Source: a virus | DNA: 25,853 bases | Reading direction: 5' to 3' (one strand) | IMG/VR virus record: IMGVR_UViG_3300034694_000334 | Span: 1-25,853 of that record | Shown: in pieces, positions 14,392 to 20,885 of the stretch | Numbering within the stretch: the first letter of the stretch is position 1 | Layout of the letters: each line of letters starts with the position of its first letter | The notes under the pieces: model-generated | Databases searched by the model: none | The model's input: only the letters and a program-made list of their open reading frames with translations | Told to the model about the DNA's origin: nothing | Translations under genes and position numbers: made by a program

Positions 14392-15438
14392 TCACCCGTT
14401 ATCCATTAAAAAATCTAAAAATACTTTCTGAGGCATTCTAAGAATAAACGAAGCGTTATCTTGCCAACCAAAAGAGATTAAAATATCACCATTATCTGGG
14501 TGTACAGTCATACCAGTTACAAACTCAATACCATAATCGGTATCCGTAACGTGATCATAATATGTACCCATAAAATGGAAATTACGAGAAGCGTGGATTA
14601 GATTCCAATCATTATCCCATATAATAACACGATGTGAATACTCACCATCTTTGCGACCAAATGGATCTCTTAGTAAATTTGTTTCATGAATGAAAGCCAT
14701 ACGCTGATTATCATTAATTCTAATAACCTGTGATCCGCCACGGAAATCTTTACCAAAAGGTTTACGCTCGCCTTCTTCAATAAACGCATCTTCTGTAGTT
14801 CCTGCTTCAATATCGAATTTAACAACTTGAGTAGGATTACACCATTTAACAAAGTGGTATGGCATATCAATAACTGGCATCCAGTTCTTTTCACAGAAAC
14901 TACCGTCACCATTTGGTGCAGGAATAGGATGTCTTGAGATCTCAGTCCATTGACCATCTACGAATTCAATATGACACAATTCCATGCGGCCTGTGCCTTT
15001 ACTATCATAGCAATCGCGACGAACACCACAAAGATAAAGTTTATCATCCCACTCAAATAAACGAGCGTCTTCCAAACCAATAAAGTTCCAAGTAGGTTTA
15101 CCAGTATCCAGAGCCATATCTACGCGTTGTGCAGACTTCAAATTCAAGTTACTATCTAACTCACACATAACATTGTGCGTAGTTAAAGTTACGTCATTTT
15201 CTGGATGAATATATACGAGAGGTCCCCACTGATGCGGAAACTTTTTACCCTCACTATGATAGAGGATATAGTTGATGTGACGAATGTTTAGGAGTATCTT
15301 ACCTTCGTGTGTGAAGATAGATGGATTCATAACTCCTGTTTCGTTTCCTAGAACCGATTTTGGTAATAGGACTGGTGATAGCGACCCACCGCGTTTTAAA
15401 GCCCAGGCCGCTAAGCCACCCATATGCAAATCATGCAT
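14392..15438 (-). CDS. GH130/GH43-like five-bladed beta-propeller protein
   Basis: 348 residues with the spaced motifs of beta-propeller glycoside phosphorylases and hydrolases: MNPS at 37-40, GLEDARLFEW at 121-130, EKNWMP at 183-188, GGSQVI at 234-239 and EFVTGM at 305-310. GH130 enzymes split mannosides by phosphorolysis. Phage and glycosyltransferase-linked relatives often keep the fold without proven activity. I cannot confirm the catalytic Asp and phosphate-binding residues, so activity is open. It is first in the module with the methyltransferase and the nucleotidyltransferase-cupin gene, and has its own perfect late promoter 36 nt upstream and a GGAG ribosome site. Together these genes suggest late-stage glycan handling. 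Confidence 0.78.
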   Translation of the reverse strand: MHDLHMGGLAAWALKRGGSLSPVLLPKSVLGNETGVMNPSIFTHEGKILLNIRHINYILYHSEGKKFPHQWGPLVYIHPENDVTLTTHNVMCELDSNLNLKSAQRVDMALDTGKPTWNFIGLEDARLFEWDDKLYLCGVRRDCYDSKGTGRMELCHIEFVDGQWTEISRHPIPAPNGDGSFCEKNWMPVIDMPYHFVKWCNPTQVVKFDIEAGTTEDAFIEEGERKPFGKDFRGGSQVIRINDNQRMAFIHETNLLRDPFGRKDGEYSHRVIIWDNDWNLIHASRNFHFMGTYYDHVTDTDYGIEFVTGMTVHPDNGDILISFGWQDNASFILRMPQKVFLDFLMDNG

Positions 15439-15474
15439 TCAGAATCTCCATAATATAAAATAAGTTATTACGTT

Positions 15475-15482
15475 TATTTATA
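15475..15482 (-). promoter_or_regulatory. T4-type late promoter
   Basis: A perfect TATAAATA on the minus strand, 36 nt before the ATG at 15438, in the short gap after the upstream gene. It probably drives the glycan-type module. Confidence 0.72.
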
Positions 15483-15483
15483 A

Positions 15484-15813
15484 TTACCAGTTAGGGGTAA
15501 TTTCACGCCTGTCTTGTTTAGCCAATCTTTTATCTAGTTCAGCGTCGATTACGGCTGTTTTAGCAGTCCCAATCTCTGCTTCTAGCCACTCGATTGCCTG
15601 AACAGCAGTTACATTGTTTACAGCAACGAAATCAGCAGCTGAAGTTGTTTGCGGATACAATTTAGTATTGCCAACGTAACTCGCTTTATTTCCATCGCTG
15701 TCAACTAGTACTCTTTTCCACTTAAGATTTACGATAGCATTTTCAAGAAGAACATCATCTTGATTCAGTTCGTCGCTTAATCCAAGCTTTGTGATATTCC
15801 AAGTATAAGTCAC
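15484..15813 (-). CDS. Small phage protein, paralogue of the upstream gene
   Basis: 109 residues. The start is GTG at 15813 with an AAGGAAAT ribosome site, 12 nt after the preceding stop. The layout parallels the upstream 132-residue protein: an N-terminal strand (TYTWNITKLGL), NAIVNLKWKRVLVDSDGNKA (26-45), a central loop, then AIEWLEAEIGT (73-83) and a C-terminal helix. This pattern matches a family of small proteins common in T4-like marine phages (a DUF7936-type family, from memory), usually near structural genes and of unknown role. The two adjacent copies point to an old tandem duplication. Confidence 0.75.
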   Translation of the reverse strand: MTYTWNITKLGLSDELNQDDVLLENAIVNLKWKRVLVDSDGNKASYVGNTKLYPQTTSAADFVAVNNVTAVQAIEWLEAEIGTAKTAVIDAELDKRLAKQDRREITPNW

Positions 15814-15825
15814 AGTAGATTTCCT

Positions 15826-16224
15826 TTATTCAGGATCAATTGCATCAGCAGGAAGCGCTGGGGTTACATCTTCAGGTGCCCAAGGCATTGTAGCTTCTAC
15901 AATTGATACAGCATCAATTTCTTTTTGGATTTGAGATTCGATATGTGCTTTATAGCCTGGATCAGCTTCTACTACTGCAGTAATCCAACCGATAACCGCA
16001 TCTTCAGTTAATGATGCAAAATCAGTAAAGTTTGCTACAGAAACAGACGCAGCAGTAAACGGTGTTGCACCAGAGAATTCGCCGACCTTTGTATCGTCAA
16101 CTGTATCAGTTCCGACTACTTTCCAATATGTTTGACAAACCGCGTTTGACAACGTGTCGCCATCTGTGTTAACTTCGTCTTTGACTTTAATGCCAGTGAC
16201 GCTATATGCTAGTGTTAGTGCCAT
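15826..16224 (-). CDS. Small phage protein, DUF7936-like
   Basis: 132 residues: LAYSVTGIKVKDEV near 4-17, NAVCQTYWKVVGTDTVDD near 27-44, FSGATPF (49-55), FTDFASLTEDAVIGWI (66-81) and a C-terminal helix ending in an acidic proline-rich tail. The combination of xxVxWKVxGTD, FSGATPF and LTEDxVxGWI is what I recall for a small protein family of cyanophages and other T4-like marine phages; function unknown. The ATG at 16224 has a CGGAG ribosome site, and a perfect late box lies 55 nt upstream with a small inverted repeat between. Late, probably virion-associated, by context. Confidence 0.78.
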   Translation of the reverse strand: MALTLAYSVTGIKVKDEVNTDGDTLSNAVCQTYWKVVGTDTVDDTKVGEFSGATPFTAASVSVANFTDFASLTEDAVIGWITAVVEADPGYKAHIESQIQKEIDAVSIVEATMPWAPEDVTPALPADAIDPE

Positions 16225-16242
16225 GTTATTTTCTCCGTTATT

Positions 16243-16256
16243 TTAACCAAGGTTAA
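16243..16256. repeat. Short inverted repeat in a 5' leader
   Basis: TTAACC, two bases, GGTTAA: a 6-bp inverted repeat between the late promoter at 16280-16287 and the start codon at 16224. A two-base loop is too tight for a stable RNA hairpin, so a protein-binding site or chance is more likely. Confidence 0.35.
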
Positions 16257-16279
16257 TTAATATTTTGTTGATCTGGTTC

Positions 16280-16287
16280 TATTTATA
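16280..16287 (-). promoter_or_regulatory. T4-type late promoter
   Basis: A perfect TATAAATA on the minus strand, 55 nt before the ATG at 16224, just past the 3' end of the oxygenase gene. Confidence 0.7.
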
Positions 16288-16291
16288 CTCT

Positions 16292-16852
16292 TTAGCCGCT
16301 GTGTAGATAAAGGTCTATTGGTATAGCTATTCGTAAGCTAGAATAGTAAGGATTTACGTGGTGATATGTAAAACTTGGGAAAATTAAATAATCACCGGTT
16401 TGAGGAGTATGTTTAAATCTTTCAAACATTGGTTCGAATTCACTATCGTATCCTCTGTTAGCGTTTGATCTAGGATCAGAAAATACGATGTCACCACCTG
16501 AATTTTGATCTTCGGCCATAACATAAAATACTGCAGATAAATGAGCCCCAGAATGATTGTGAATAGTCATACTGTAATCTTTGCCATGGCCAGTAATCCA
16601 GCCTTTCATTTCATGGTTATTCCAATCACTTATTTCTTTATTAATAGTTTCTTTTAAATAAGAATTAAAATGATCGTAAACCAATTCTTTAAATGCGTGC
16701 ATTACATCAGAATCGTCGTCAAATATATTGCAACCGTCTACTTCCGCATCTAAATCATGCAAGTCGTAATTTGTAAATATATGTTCAATCAGTCCGTCAA
16801 CTTCAAACTTGCCACTACCAAACATTGTTGGCCATTGTGGTGTCATTTTCAT
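16292..16852 (-). CDS. 2OG-Fe(II) oxygenase family protein (phage type)
   Basis: Predicted non-heme iron, 2-oxoglutarate-dependent oxygenase. I chose the ATG at 16852 (186 residues) because GAGGAG ends exactly 6 nt before it; the ATG at 16858 directly abuts that ribosome site. Motifs: HNHSGAHLSAVFYVM with the first iron-binding His at 98-100, GGDIVFSDPRSNANRG (119-134), the G-x-x-LIFPSFTYHHV strand with the distal His at 164/165, and Arg at 174 for 2-oxoglutarate. This is the double-stranded beta-helix pattern of the small phage-type oxygenases common in marine T4-like phages (TIGR02466-like). The DPRxNANRG block is shared with the gene at 22375-22872, so they are paralogues. The substrate is unknown. 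A perfect late promoter lies 26 nt upstream. Confidence 0.88.
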   Translation of the reverse strand: MKMTPQWPTMFGSGKFEVDGLIEHIFTNYDLHDLDAEVDGCNIFDDDSDVMHAFKELVYDHFNSYLKETINKEISDWNNHEMKGWITGHGKDYSMTIHNHSGAHLSAVFYVMAEDQNSGGDIVFSDPRSNANRGYDSEFEPMFERFKHTPQTGDYLIFPSFTYHHVNPYYSSLRIAIPIDLYLHSG

Positions 16853-16878
16853 ATTCATCTCCTCATACTATATAAGGT

Positions 16879-16886
16879 TATTTATA
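16879..16886 (-). promoter_or_regulatory. T4-type late promoter for the minus-strand oxygenase
   Basis: A perfect TATAAATA on the minus strand, 26 nt before the ATG at 16852, in the divergent region and 13 nt from the plus-strand -35 box. Confidence 0.72.
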
Positions 16887-16899
16887 TGTATCTTTTCTA

Positions 16900-16928
16900 T
16901 TGACATTTTGATCTACTCGTGTTATTAT
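16900..16928 (+). promoter_or_regulatory. Sigma70-type (early) promoter of the radical SAM operon
   Basis: TTGACA at 16900-16905, a 17-nt spacer, TATTAT at 16923-16928 with a TG one base upstream (extended -10). It reads into the cupin-like gene that opens the plus-strand operon. It shares CGTGnTAT with the promoter at 12075-12102. Confidence 0.7.
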
Positions 16929-16933
16929 AAATA
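16926..16933 (+). promoter_or_regulatory. T4-type late promoter of the radical SAM operon
   Basis: A perfect TATAAATA on the plus strand, overlapping the sigma70 -10 box and lying 26 nt before the ATG at 16960. The overlap suggests that the same operon can be read by host polymerase and by the late-modified polymerase. Confidence 0.62.
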
Positions 16934-16959
16934 TATATCGCAGCACAGTAAGGATTTAA

Positions 16960-17427
16960 ATGAATTTTCAACAGTTTGAAGAATTTCTGTTATCAGAAGA
17001 TTGCTATATGAATCATGATGTATCTATTATTGATACAGATGGTCTTCAGCACTATATTAGTGAAACGGAATTCTTTACTTATCAAACGAAAATGACTAAA
17101 TATTTGGTACAAGAAAAGTATACTGTTAAAATTGAACAGATGGAAAATTATTGGAAATTTAATGATCGCACAATGCATTTATTTTATAATCCAAAGAACG
17201 GACCAACATTCAGTGAACATACAGATCCAATCGATGTTATTATCGAATGCAAAGACGGTATTAAACATATAGAAGTAGAAGGCTGGCAACATGATCTGCT
17301 CCCGAATGAACGGCTGTATATTCCAGCAGATACATTTCACAAGGCATTAAACTATGAAAAGGCATTGGTGATATCACATGGCATTAGCGACACAGAAACA
17401 CTTGAGCGTTTACGTAAAAACGACTGA
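16960..17427 (+). CDS. Cupin/JmjC-like protein opening the operon
   Basis: 155 residues. The C-terminal half follows the cupin/JmjC-like order: FSEHTDPIDVIIECKDGIK at 84-102 with a possible HxD iron-binding pair (H87, D89), a short W-containing strand (EGWQ), then LPNERLYIPADTFHKAL (114-130) with a possible third ligand H127 and a last strand ALVISHGI. Such proteins may be 2OG-dependent hydroxylases or merely metal-binding barrels; with so short a domain I cannot decide. The N-terminal half is helical and unfamiliar. It has an AAGGAT ribosome site 6 nt upstream of the ATG. The last 50 nt overlap the first radical SAM gene, so the two are probably coupled. Confidence 0.7.
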   Translation: MNFQQFEEFLLSEDCYMNHDVSIIDTDGLQHYISETEFFTYQTKMTKYLVQEKYTVKIEQMENYWKFNDRTMHLFYNPKNGPTFSEHTDPIDVIIECKDGIKHIEVEGWQHDLLPNERLYIPADTFHKALNYEKALVISHGISDTETLERLRKND

Positions 17428-18385
17428 AACATGTAATTTAGATTGCTCTCATTGTTTCACCTCAGGCTCTAAAGGTGCAAAAATCTATTTTGATCCGGTT
17501 CGGACTGCGAATTGGCTTAACCAGCTAGATAGAGACACAATCTTTTATGAATTTCACGGTGGCGAGCCTATGCTTGCTTCTGTAGAATCGATGATGAAGT
17601 TTGTTGAACTTACTAAAGGCGAAGGTGTAGAATACGGCACAACTACAAACCTTGTATATAAGTTAACAGATGAAAAGCTAAAGTTCTTTGATGAGGTTCT
17701 TAATAAAAGAATTGGTACATCATGGGATCCTACAATTAGATTTACTAATGAAAAGCAAAGACAGCTATGGGAAGACAATGTTAAATTCCTCGTTGCTCGT
17801 GGTTACACAATTAAAGTCTTTGTTAGTTTAAGTAAAGACGTAGTTAATATGGAACCAAGAGATATTTGTTCTTACATGGAAGATCTCGGTATTCAAGAAA
17901 TTGATTTCGAGCGTATTACTATGGACGGTAACGCTAAAGGTAAAATGTGGCCATCTAACATTGAGTTAGACGAATGGTTCGTAAGGTACCACTCTCAGAT
18001 TGAATCTAGAGATGGAATACAACATGTAATCATGGAAAACATATATGCTAAGTTTGAGGATAATAATCCATCGCGAGGCACATGGTGCAGAGACTGTGAA
18101 CAAAAACTATTAACTATTAACGCTAATGGATCTATAGCAGGTTGCCCTAACACGGCGCCAAGCAAGGCGTATGGTCATATCGATACACCAGCAAGTGAAG
18201 TCATGAAATCAGACGGACGCTGTAGTATTATCATAAAAGAACTAAACAGAAATCCAGCATGTTATGAATGTCCAGTGTTTGATGTGTGTGGTTCTGATTG
18301 TCACCAATTAGAATGGGAAGGCGACATATGCCCGTCTCCGAAGACTCTAATGATGCAATTAAAGAATGAATATAAATATAAATAA
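17378..18385 (+). CDS. Radical SAM/SPASM protein 1
   Basis: 335 residues. The CxxxCxxC motif CNLDCSHC (C19, C23, C26) binds the 4Fe-4S cluster that cleaves SAM, and GGEP at 61-64 is the SAM-binding motif. The C-terminal part has a SPASM-type layout for auxiliary clusters: C237, C240, C256 (GSIAGC), C282, then C295-x2-C298-x5-C304-x3-C308 and C318. SPASM enzymes mostly modify peptides or proteins (AlbA, anSME, PqqE, HxsB types). It immediately precedes the CHxS-tail gene, so that protein is the natural substrate candidate. The start at 17378 overlaps the cupin-like gene by 50 nt; only a late TTG would shorten it. It shares TSxDPxxRFxN (about 114-124) with radical SAM protein 2. Confidence 0.92.
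   Translation: MALATQKHLSVYVKTTETCNLDCSHCFTSGSKGAKIYFDPVRTANWLNQLDRDTIFYEFHGGEPMLASVESMMKFVELTKGEGVEYGTTTNLVYKLTDEKLKFFDEVLNKRIGTSWDPTIRFTNEKQRQLWEDNVKFLVARGYTIKVFVSLSKDVVNMEPRDICSYMEDLGIQEIDFERITMDGNAKGKMWPSNIELDEWFVRYHSQIESRDGIQHVIMENIYAKFEDNNPSRGTWCRDCEQKLLTINANGSIAGCPNTAPSKAYGHIDTPASEVMKSDGRCSIIIKELNRNPACYECPVFDVCGSDCHQLEWEGDICPSPKTLMMQLKNEYKYK
18371..18384 (+). promoter_or_regulatory. Two overlapping late promoter boxes before the CHxS gene
   Basis: TATAAATA at 18371-18378 and again at 18377-18384, within the last codons (Tyr-Lys-Tyr-Lys-stop) of the radical SAM gene and 29 nt before the ATG at 18414. The spacing agrees with other late promoters here. The coding context means chance cannot be excluded. 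Confidence 0.6.
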
Positions 18386-18413
18386 TGCAAAGAAAACTCG
18401 GAGTTAGTATAAC

Positions 18414-18998
18414 ATGGTATCATTAACAAATAACGTAAGCAGATCAAACGTCCGACAAAGATGGGAAGATTATGTTGCGGACGCTGCTCGTGCAGGTATT
18501 TCGTGGGGATACAACAGAAAGCCGTTTTCCCAAGCACCCAATAGCTGGTTTGGTGGTAATTACAACTCACCCCCAGCGAGAAGTTCTTATGCTAGTGATA
18601 ATACAATTGGTAGTTCTGGTGGATTGATTACTGCGTCTACACTTCGCAACGGTTTAGTCGGTGCTACTACTAACTGGACTCACTTACGAAATATGAATGC
18701 ACGAAGATATTATAACTATCAAGGCACAAATCAACTTCAATATAACTCAACAGCAAAAGCATATCAAACTACAGGTGTTAGAGCAGCCATTGCCGCTCCG
18801 GGTATTCCAACTAATGGCCCAAACGCAGGTAATCTTATTACAAAAGGTTCAGACTCAAGTAATACTGGTCTTGAAGAATACTTCGCCAGATTACGCAGTG
18901 CGTATTATACTCGCCGTAATCAAGCCGTGGGTCGGTATGCGTATGTATGTCATTACAGTTGCCATTCTAGCTGCCATGGATCGAGAGGACGTAGATAA
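18414..18998 (+). CDS. Candidate modified-peptide precursor with CHxS tail
   Basis: 194 residues, no family recognised. The N-terminal 150 residues are rich in Asn, Ser, Gly, Tyr and Ala (for example WGYNRKPFSQAPNSWFGG, 31-48), with no signal peptide. Residues 153-172 form a basic helix (GLEEYFARLRSAYYTRRNQA). The end is C179-HYS-C183-HSS-C187-HGS, then RGRR: three Cys-His-x-Ser tetrads at exact 4-residue spacing. The only cysteines in the protein are these three. The tail recalls His-Xaa-Ser repeat peptides, which are linked with paired radical SAM maturases, but the body is different. It follows a SPASM gene after the operon's only gap (28 nt), with a GGAG site and tandem late boxes. It may be a RiPP-like precursor, a modified virion protein or a metal-binding protein. 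The stop overlaps the next start (TAATG). Confidence 0.8.
   Translation: MVSLTNNVSRSNVRQRWEDYVADAARAGISWGYNRKPFSQAPNSWFGGNYNSPPARSSYASDNTIGSSGGLITASTLRNGLVGATTNWTHLRNMNARRYYNYQGTNQLQYNSTAKAYQTTGVRAAIAAPGIPTNGPNAGNLITKGSDSSNTGLEEYFARLRSAYYTRRNQAVGRYAYVCHYSCHSSCHGSRGRR
18948..18983 (+). repeat. Three CHxS tetrad repeats
   Basis: Codons 179-190 spell CHYS CHSS CHGS, followed by RGRR and the stop codon. Each unit is 12 nt. Cys, His and Ser are invariant and only the third residue changes, as expected for a selected motif. Confidence 0.85.
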
Positions 18999-19747
18999 TG
19001 ATAAAAAATACCGTGGCTCCTATTCCTATTGAGTTGCTTAAGGAATATTTTAGTGATGATACTATTGTTTTCAATATTGATTACGCCGAAAGTATTTTAA
19101 AAGGTGATAAGCTTATAACATATCTGAGTAACTTAGATGTGCCGTGCACCTTAACTGGCTGGGAAAAAGTATCAACTGAAGATAAGTTTTCTTTTATTAA
19201 AGATTACATGAATGCCAAGTTAGTTATTAAGAACTATGAATTAGAAGTATGTGTTCTAAAGATTTTATACGAACTGTCTTACTTAGAATTCTGGGCTGAA
19301 TACCCAGAAACTGAAAGCATTTTAACATATGAAGAGACTTGTAATTTCTGCGAAGCTAACCAAGATATGATTGAGCAATGGTTAACTATCGTGGCAAGTT
19401 GTTCTATATATGCATTAACGACCGTTGGCGAAGATAGTGATTTAACTGAGCTAGTACTAGAAGAATTCGAAACAATAGACGATTATGACTACTGTGGTGT
19501 AAACTTCGTAATGTTATTTAGACACGAATTAACACAAGAATTATTAAGCGCTGATCGCCCCGTATACTATTTCGATAAACAGTTTAACGAGCCAATGTTT
19601 AAAGGTCAAGACCTATTTACATATTGGGACCATAATAACAACACCATGGCTTGCATTACGCAGGGTATTTCATCCGGAGAAATTACCCACGACGAATTCA
19701 CTGCTAATATAGAAAAAGGATTGGACGATGTTTCTGCTATTCGATAG
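18998..19747 (+). CDS. Uncharacterised acidic protein next to the CHxS gene
   Basis: 249 residues, not recognised. The ATG shares one base with the stop of the CHxS gene, so translation is probably coupled. The protein is strongly acidic and mostly helical, with eight cysteines including a CNFC pair at 115-118, an aromatic helix (LYELSYLEFWAEYPE, 90-104), and a C-terminal YYFDKQFNEPMF...YWDHNN region at 190-215. There is no CxxxCxxC, no HxD and no membrane segment. Position directly after a candidate substrate fits a recognition or carrier protein for maturation, but that is inference. Relatedness to HxsD-like partner proteins was considered; I see no convincing match. Confidence 0.78.
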   Translation: MIKNTVAPIPIELLKEYFSDDTIVFNIDYAESILKGDKLITYLSNLDVPCTLTGWEKVSTEDKFSFIKDYMNAKLVIKNYELEVCVLKILYELSYLEFWAEYPETESILTYEETCNFCEANQDMIEQWLTIVASCSIYALTTVGEDSDLTELVLEEFETIDDYDYCGVNFVMLFRHELTQELLSADRPVYYFDKQFNEPMFKGQDLFTYWDHNNNTMACITQGISSGEITHDEFTANIEKGLDDVSAIR

Positions 19748-20885
19748 AGTTTATGTAAAGTACGACTTCATGATAGACAACAATACTGATAACTTAATTT
19801 GTACTCCTAACATTCCAAATCTTATCTGGGATGAATTAGAAGCCATCCATAGTGGTATGGGTGAACAGATGCATAGGGTAGATAGTTATGAAGATCTTGT
19901 TGGTATCGCTGAAGTTGGTGCCTTAGATGATAACGATGAGCAAATTGTTATTCCTTATCTTAATGACTTAGCGTTCTTTGATGCTCTATTAACAAAAGGC
20001 AAAGTAAACATTCACGTTGATACAACTGCGTATGATAAGATCTTTTCTAAGTTTTTAAAAATCTTTTTTCCAAGTATGTCGAGAGATGTTGCATGGAAAA
20101 CATATAATATCTTTAGAACAAATAGCCAACTGCTGAATACTACTAGCTTTGTATGGGGCGGAAATGGCGAGCAAACTCAAATTGATAATGCTGCCGCGTG
20201 GATACCTAGAACAAAAACAGAATTTCTTTCGGTTTATGATACAGTATCAAGAGATTTAGAAGATGATGCATATACTACTTTTATAGCCTCTGCAAAGCAA
20301 AAAATTGGTATTGAGTTTATGATTGCTAATAGACTAGCTGGCGATGAATCTTATGATGTTTTCCTTGGTGAAAAGATGTATAAGCTTATGGCTTCAAGAG
20401 TTAACGACGAAGGTACGTTCTTAAAATCTACATTGTTTAACAATATGTTCAGACCTTGGGTACAAACTGTGCTAGGTGTTACTGTAAATGCAAATGACGA
20501 CTTATTAGATCTTAAAGATACTAATGATATAACACGTTGGGTGTTTGACGATACTGAGCGGTATTTCACCGCAGATTACCAAACAAATCATCCAAATGTT
20601 CGATTTAGTGCTATTCGTACTGCAATGATAACAGCAGTTACGGGATCTACTTTAGAGGTAGAAGAAGCGCTCACAAACGAATCAATGGATTTTGTCCACG
20701 ATAATGTTTCAGTTCAAAACTTTACTTCTGCTAATATCACAACTATATTAAACACTGATAAAACTTACTTAGGGCCATCTGTATTTGAAATTGAAAATAG
20801 ACTAAAAGTTAATGCTCTGTTTATAGGTTATATGTATAAGTTATCCGTTGACGCAGATGCTGAGTTGAGTATGTTTAGCCTATGA
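19728..20885 (+). CDS. Uncharacterised protein of the radical SAM operon
   Basis: 385 residues, not recognised. It starts MFLLFDRVYVKYDFMIDN, with an AAGGA ribosome site 8 nt before the ATG, and overlaps the preceding gene by 20 nt. It is acidic, mixed alpha/beta to mainly helical, with one cysteine and no metal or cofactor motif that I can name. Blocks that may be family signatures are FFPSMSRDVAWKTYNIFRTN (about 113-132), FVWGGNGEQ and AAAWIPRTKTEF (about 155-166). It ends in ATGA, overlapping the next oxygenase. Size, lack of repeats and position suggest a scaffold or partner protein of the pathway, but nothing in the sequence proves this. Confidence 0.78.
   Translation: MFLLFDRVYVKYDFMIDNNTDNLICTPNIPNLIWDELEAIHSGMGEQMHRVDSYEDLVGIAEVGALDDNDEQIVIPYLNDLAFFDALLTKGKVNIHVDTTAYDKIFSKFLKIFFPSMSRDVAWKTYNIFRTNSQLLNTTSFVWGGNGEQTQIDNAAAWIPRTKTEFLSVYDTVSRDLEDDAYTTFIASAKQKIGIEFMIANRLAGDESYDVFLGEKMYKLMASRVNDEGTFLKSTLFNNMFRPWVQTVLGVTVNANDDLLDLKDTNDITRWVFDDTERYFTADYQTNHPNVRFSAIRTAMITAVTGSTLEVEEALTNESMDFVHDNVSVQNFTSANITTILNTDKTYLGPSVFEIENRLKVNALFIGYMYKLSVDADAELSMFSL

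Noticed and set aside
18414-18998. Calling the CHxS protein a true HxsA (His-Xaa-Ser repeat) peptide
   Set aside because: Only three HxS units occur, each preceded by Cys, and the body and neighbours do not match the HxsABCD set I know. Kept as a resemblance only.
18697-19032. 111-codon plus-strand open frame overlapping the CHxS gene
   Set aside because: It lies out of frame inside the CHxS gene and the start of the next gene, and its product is low-complexity. The other frame has ribosome site, coupling and the repeat motif.
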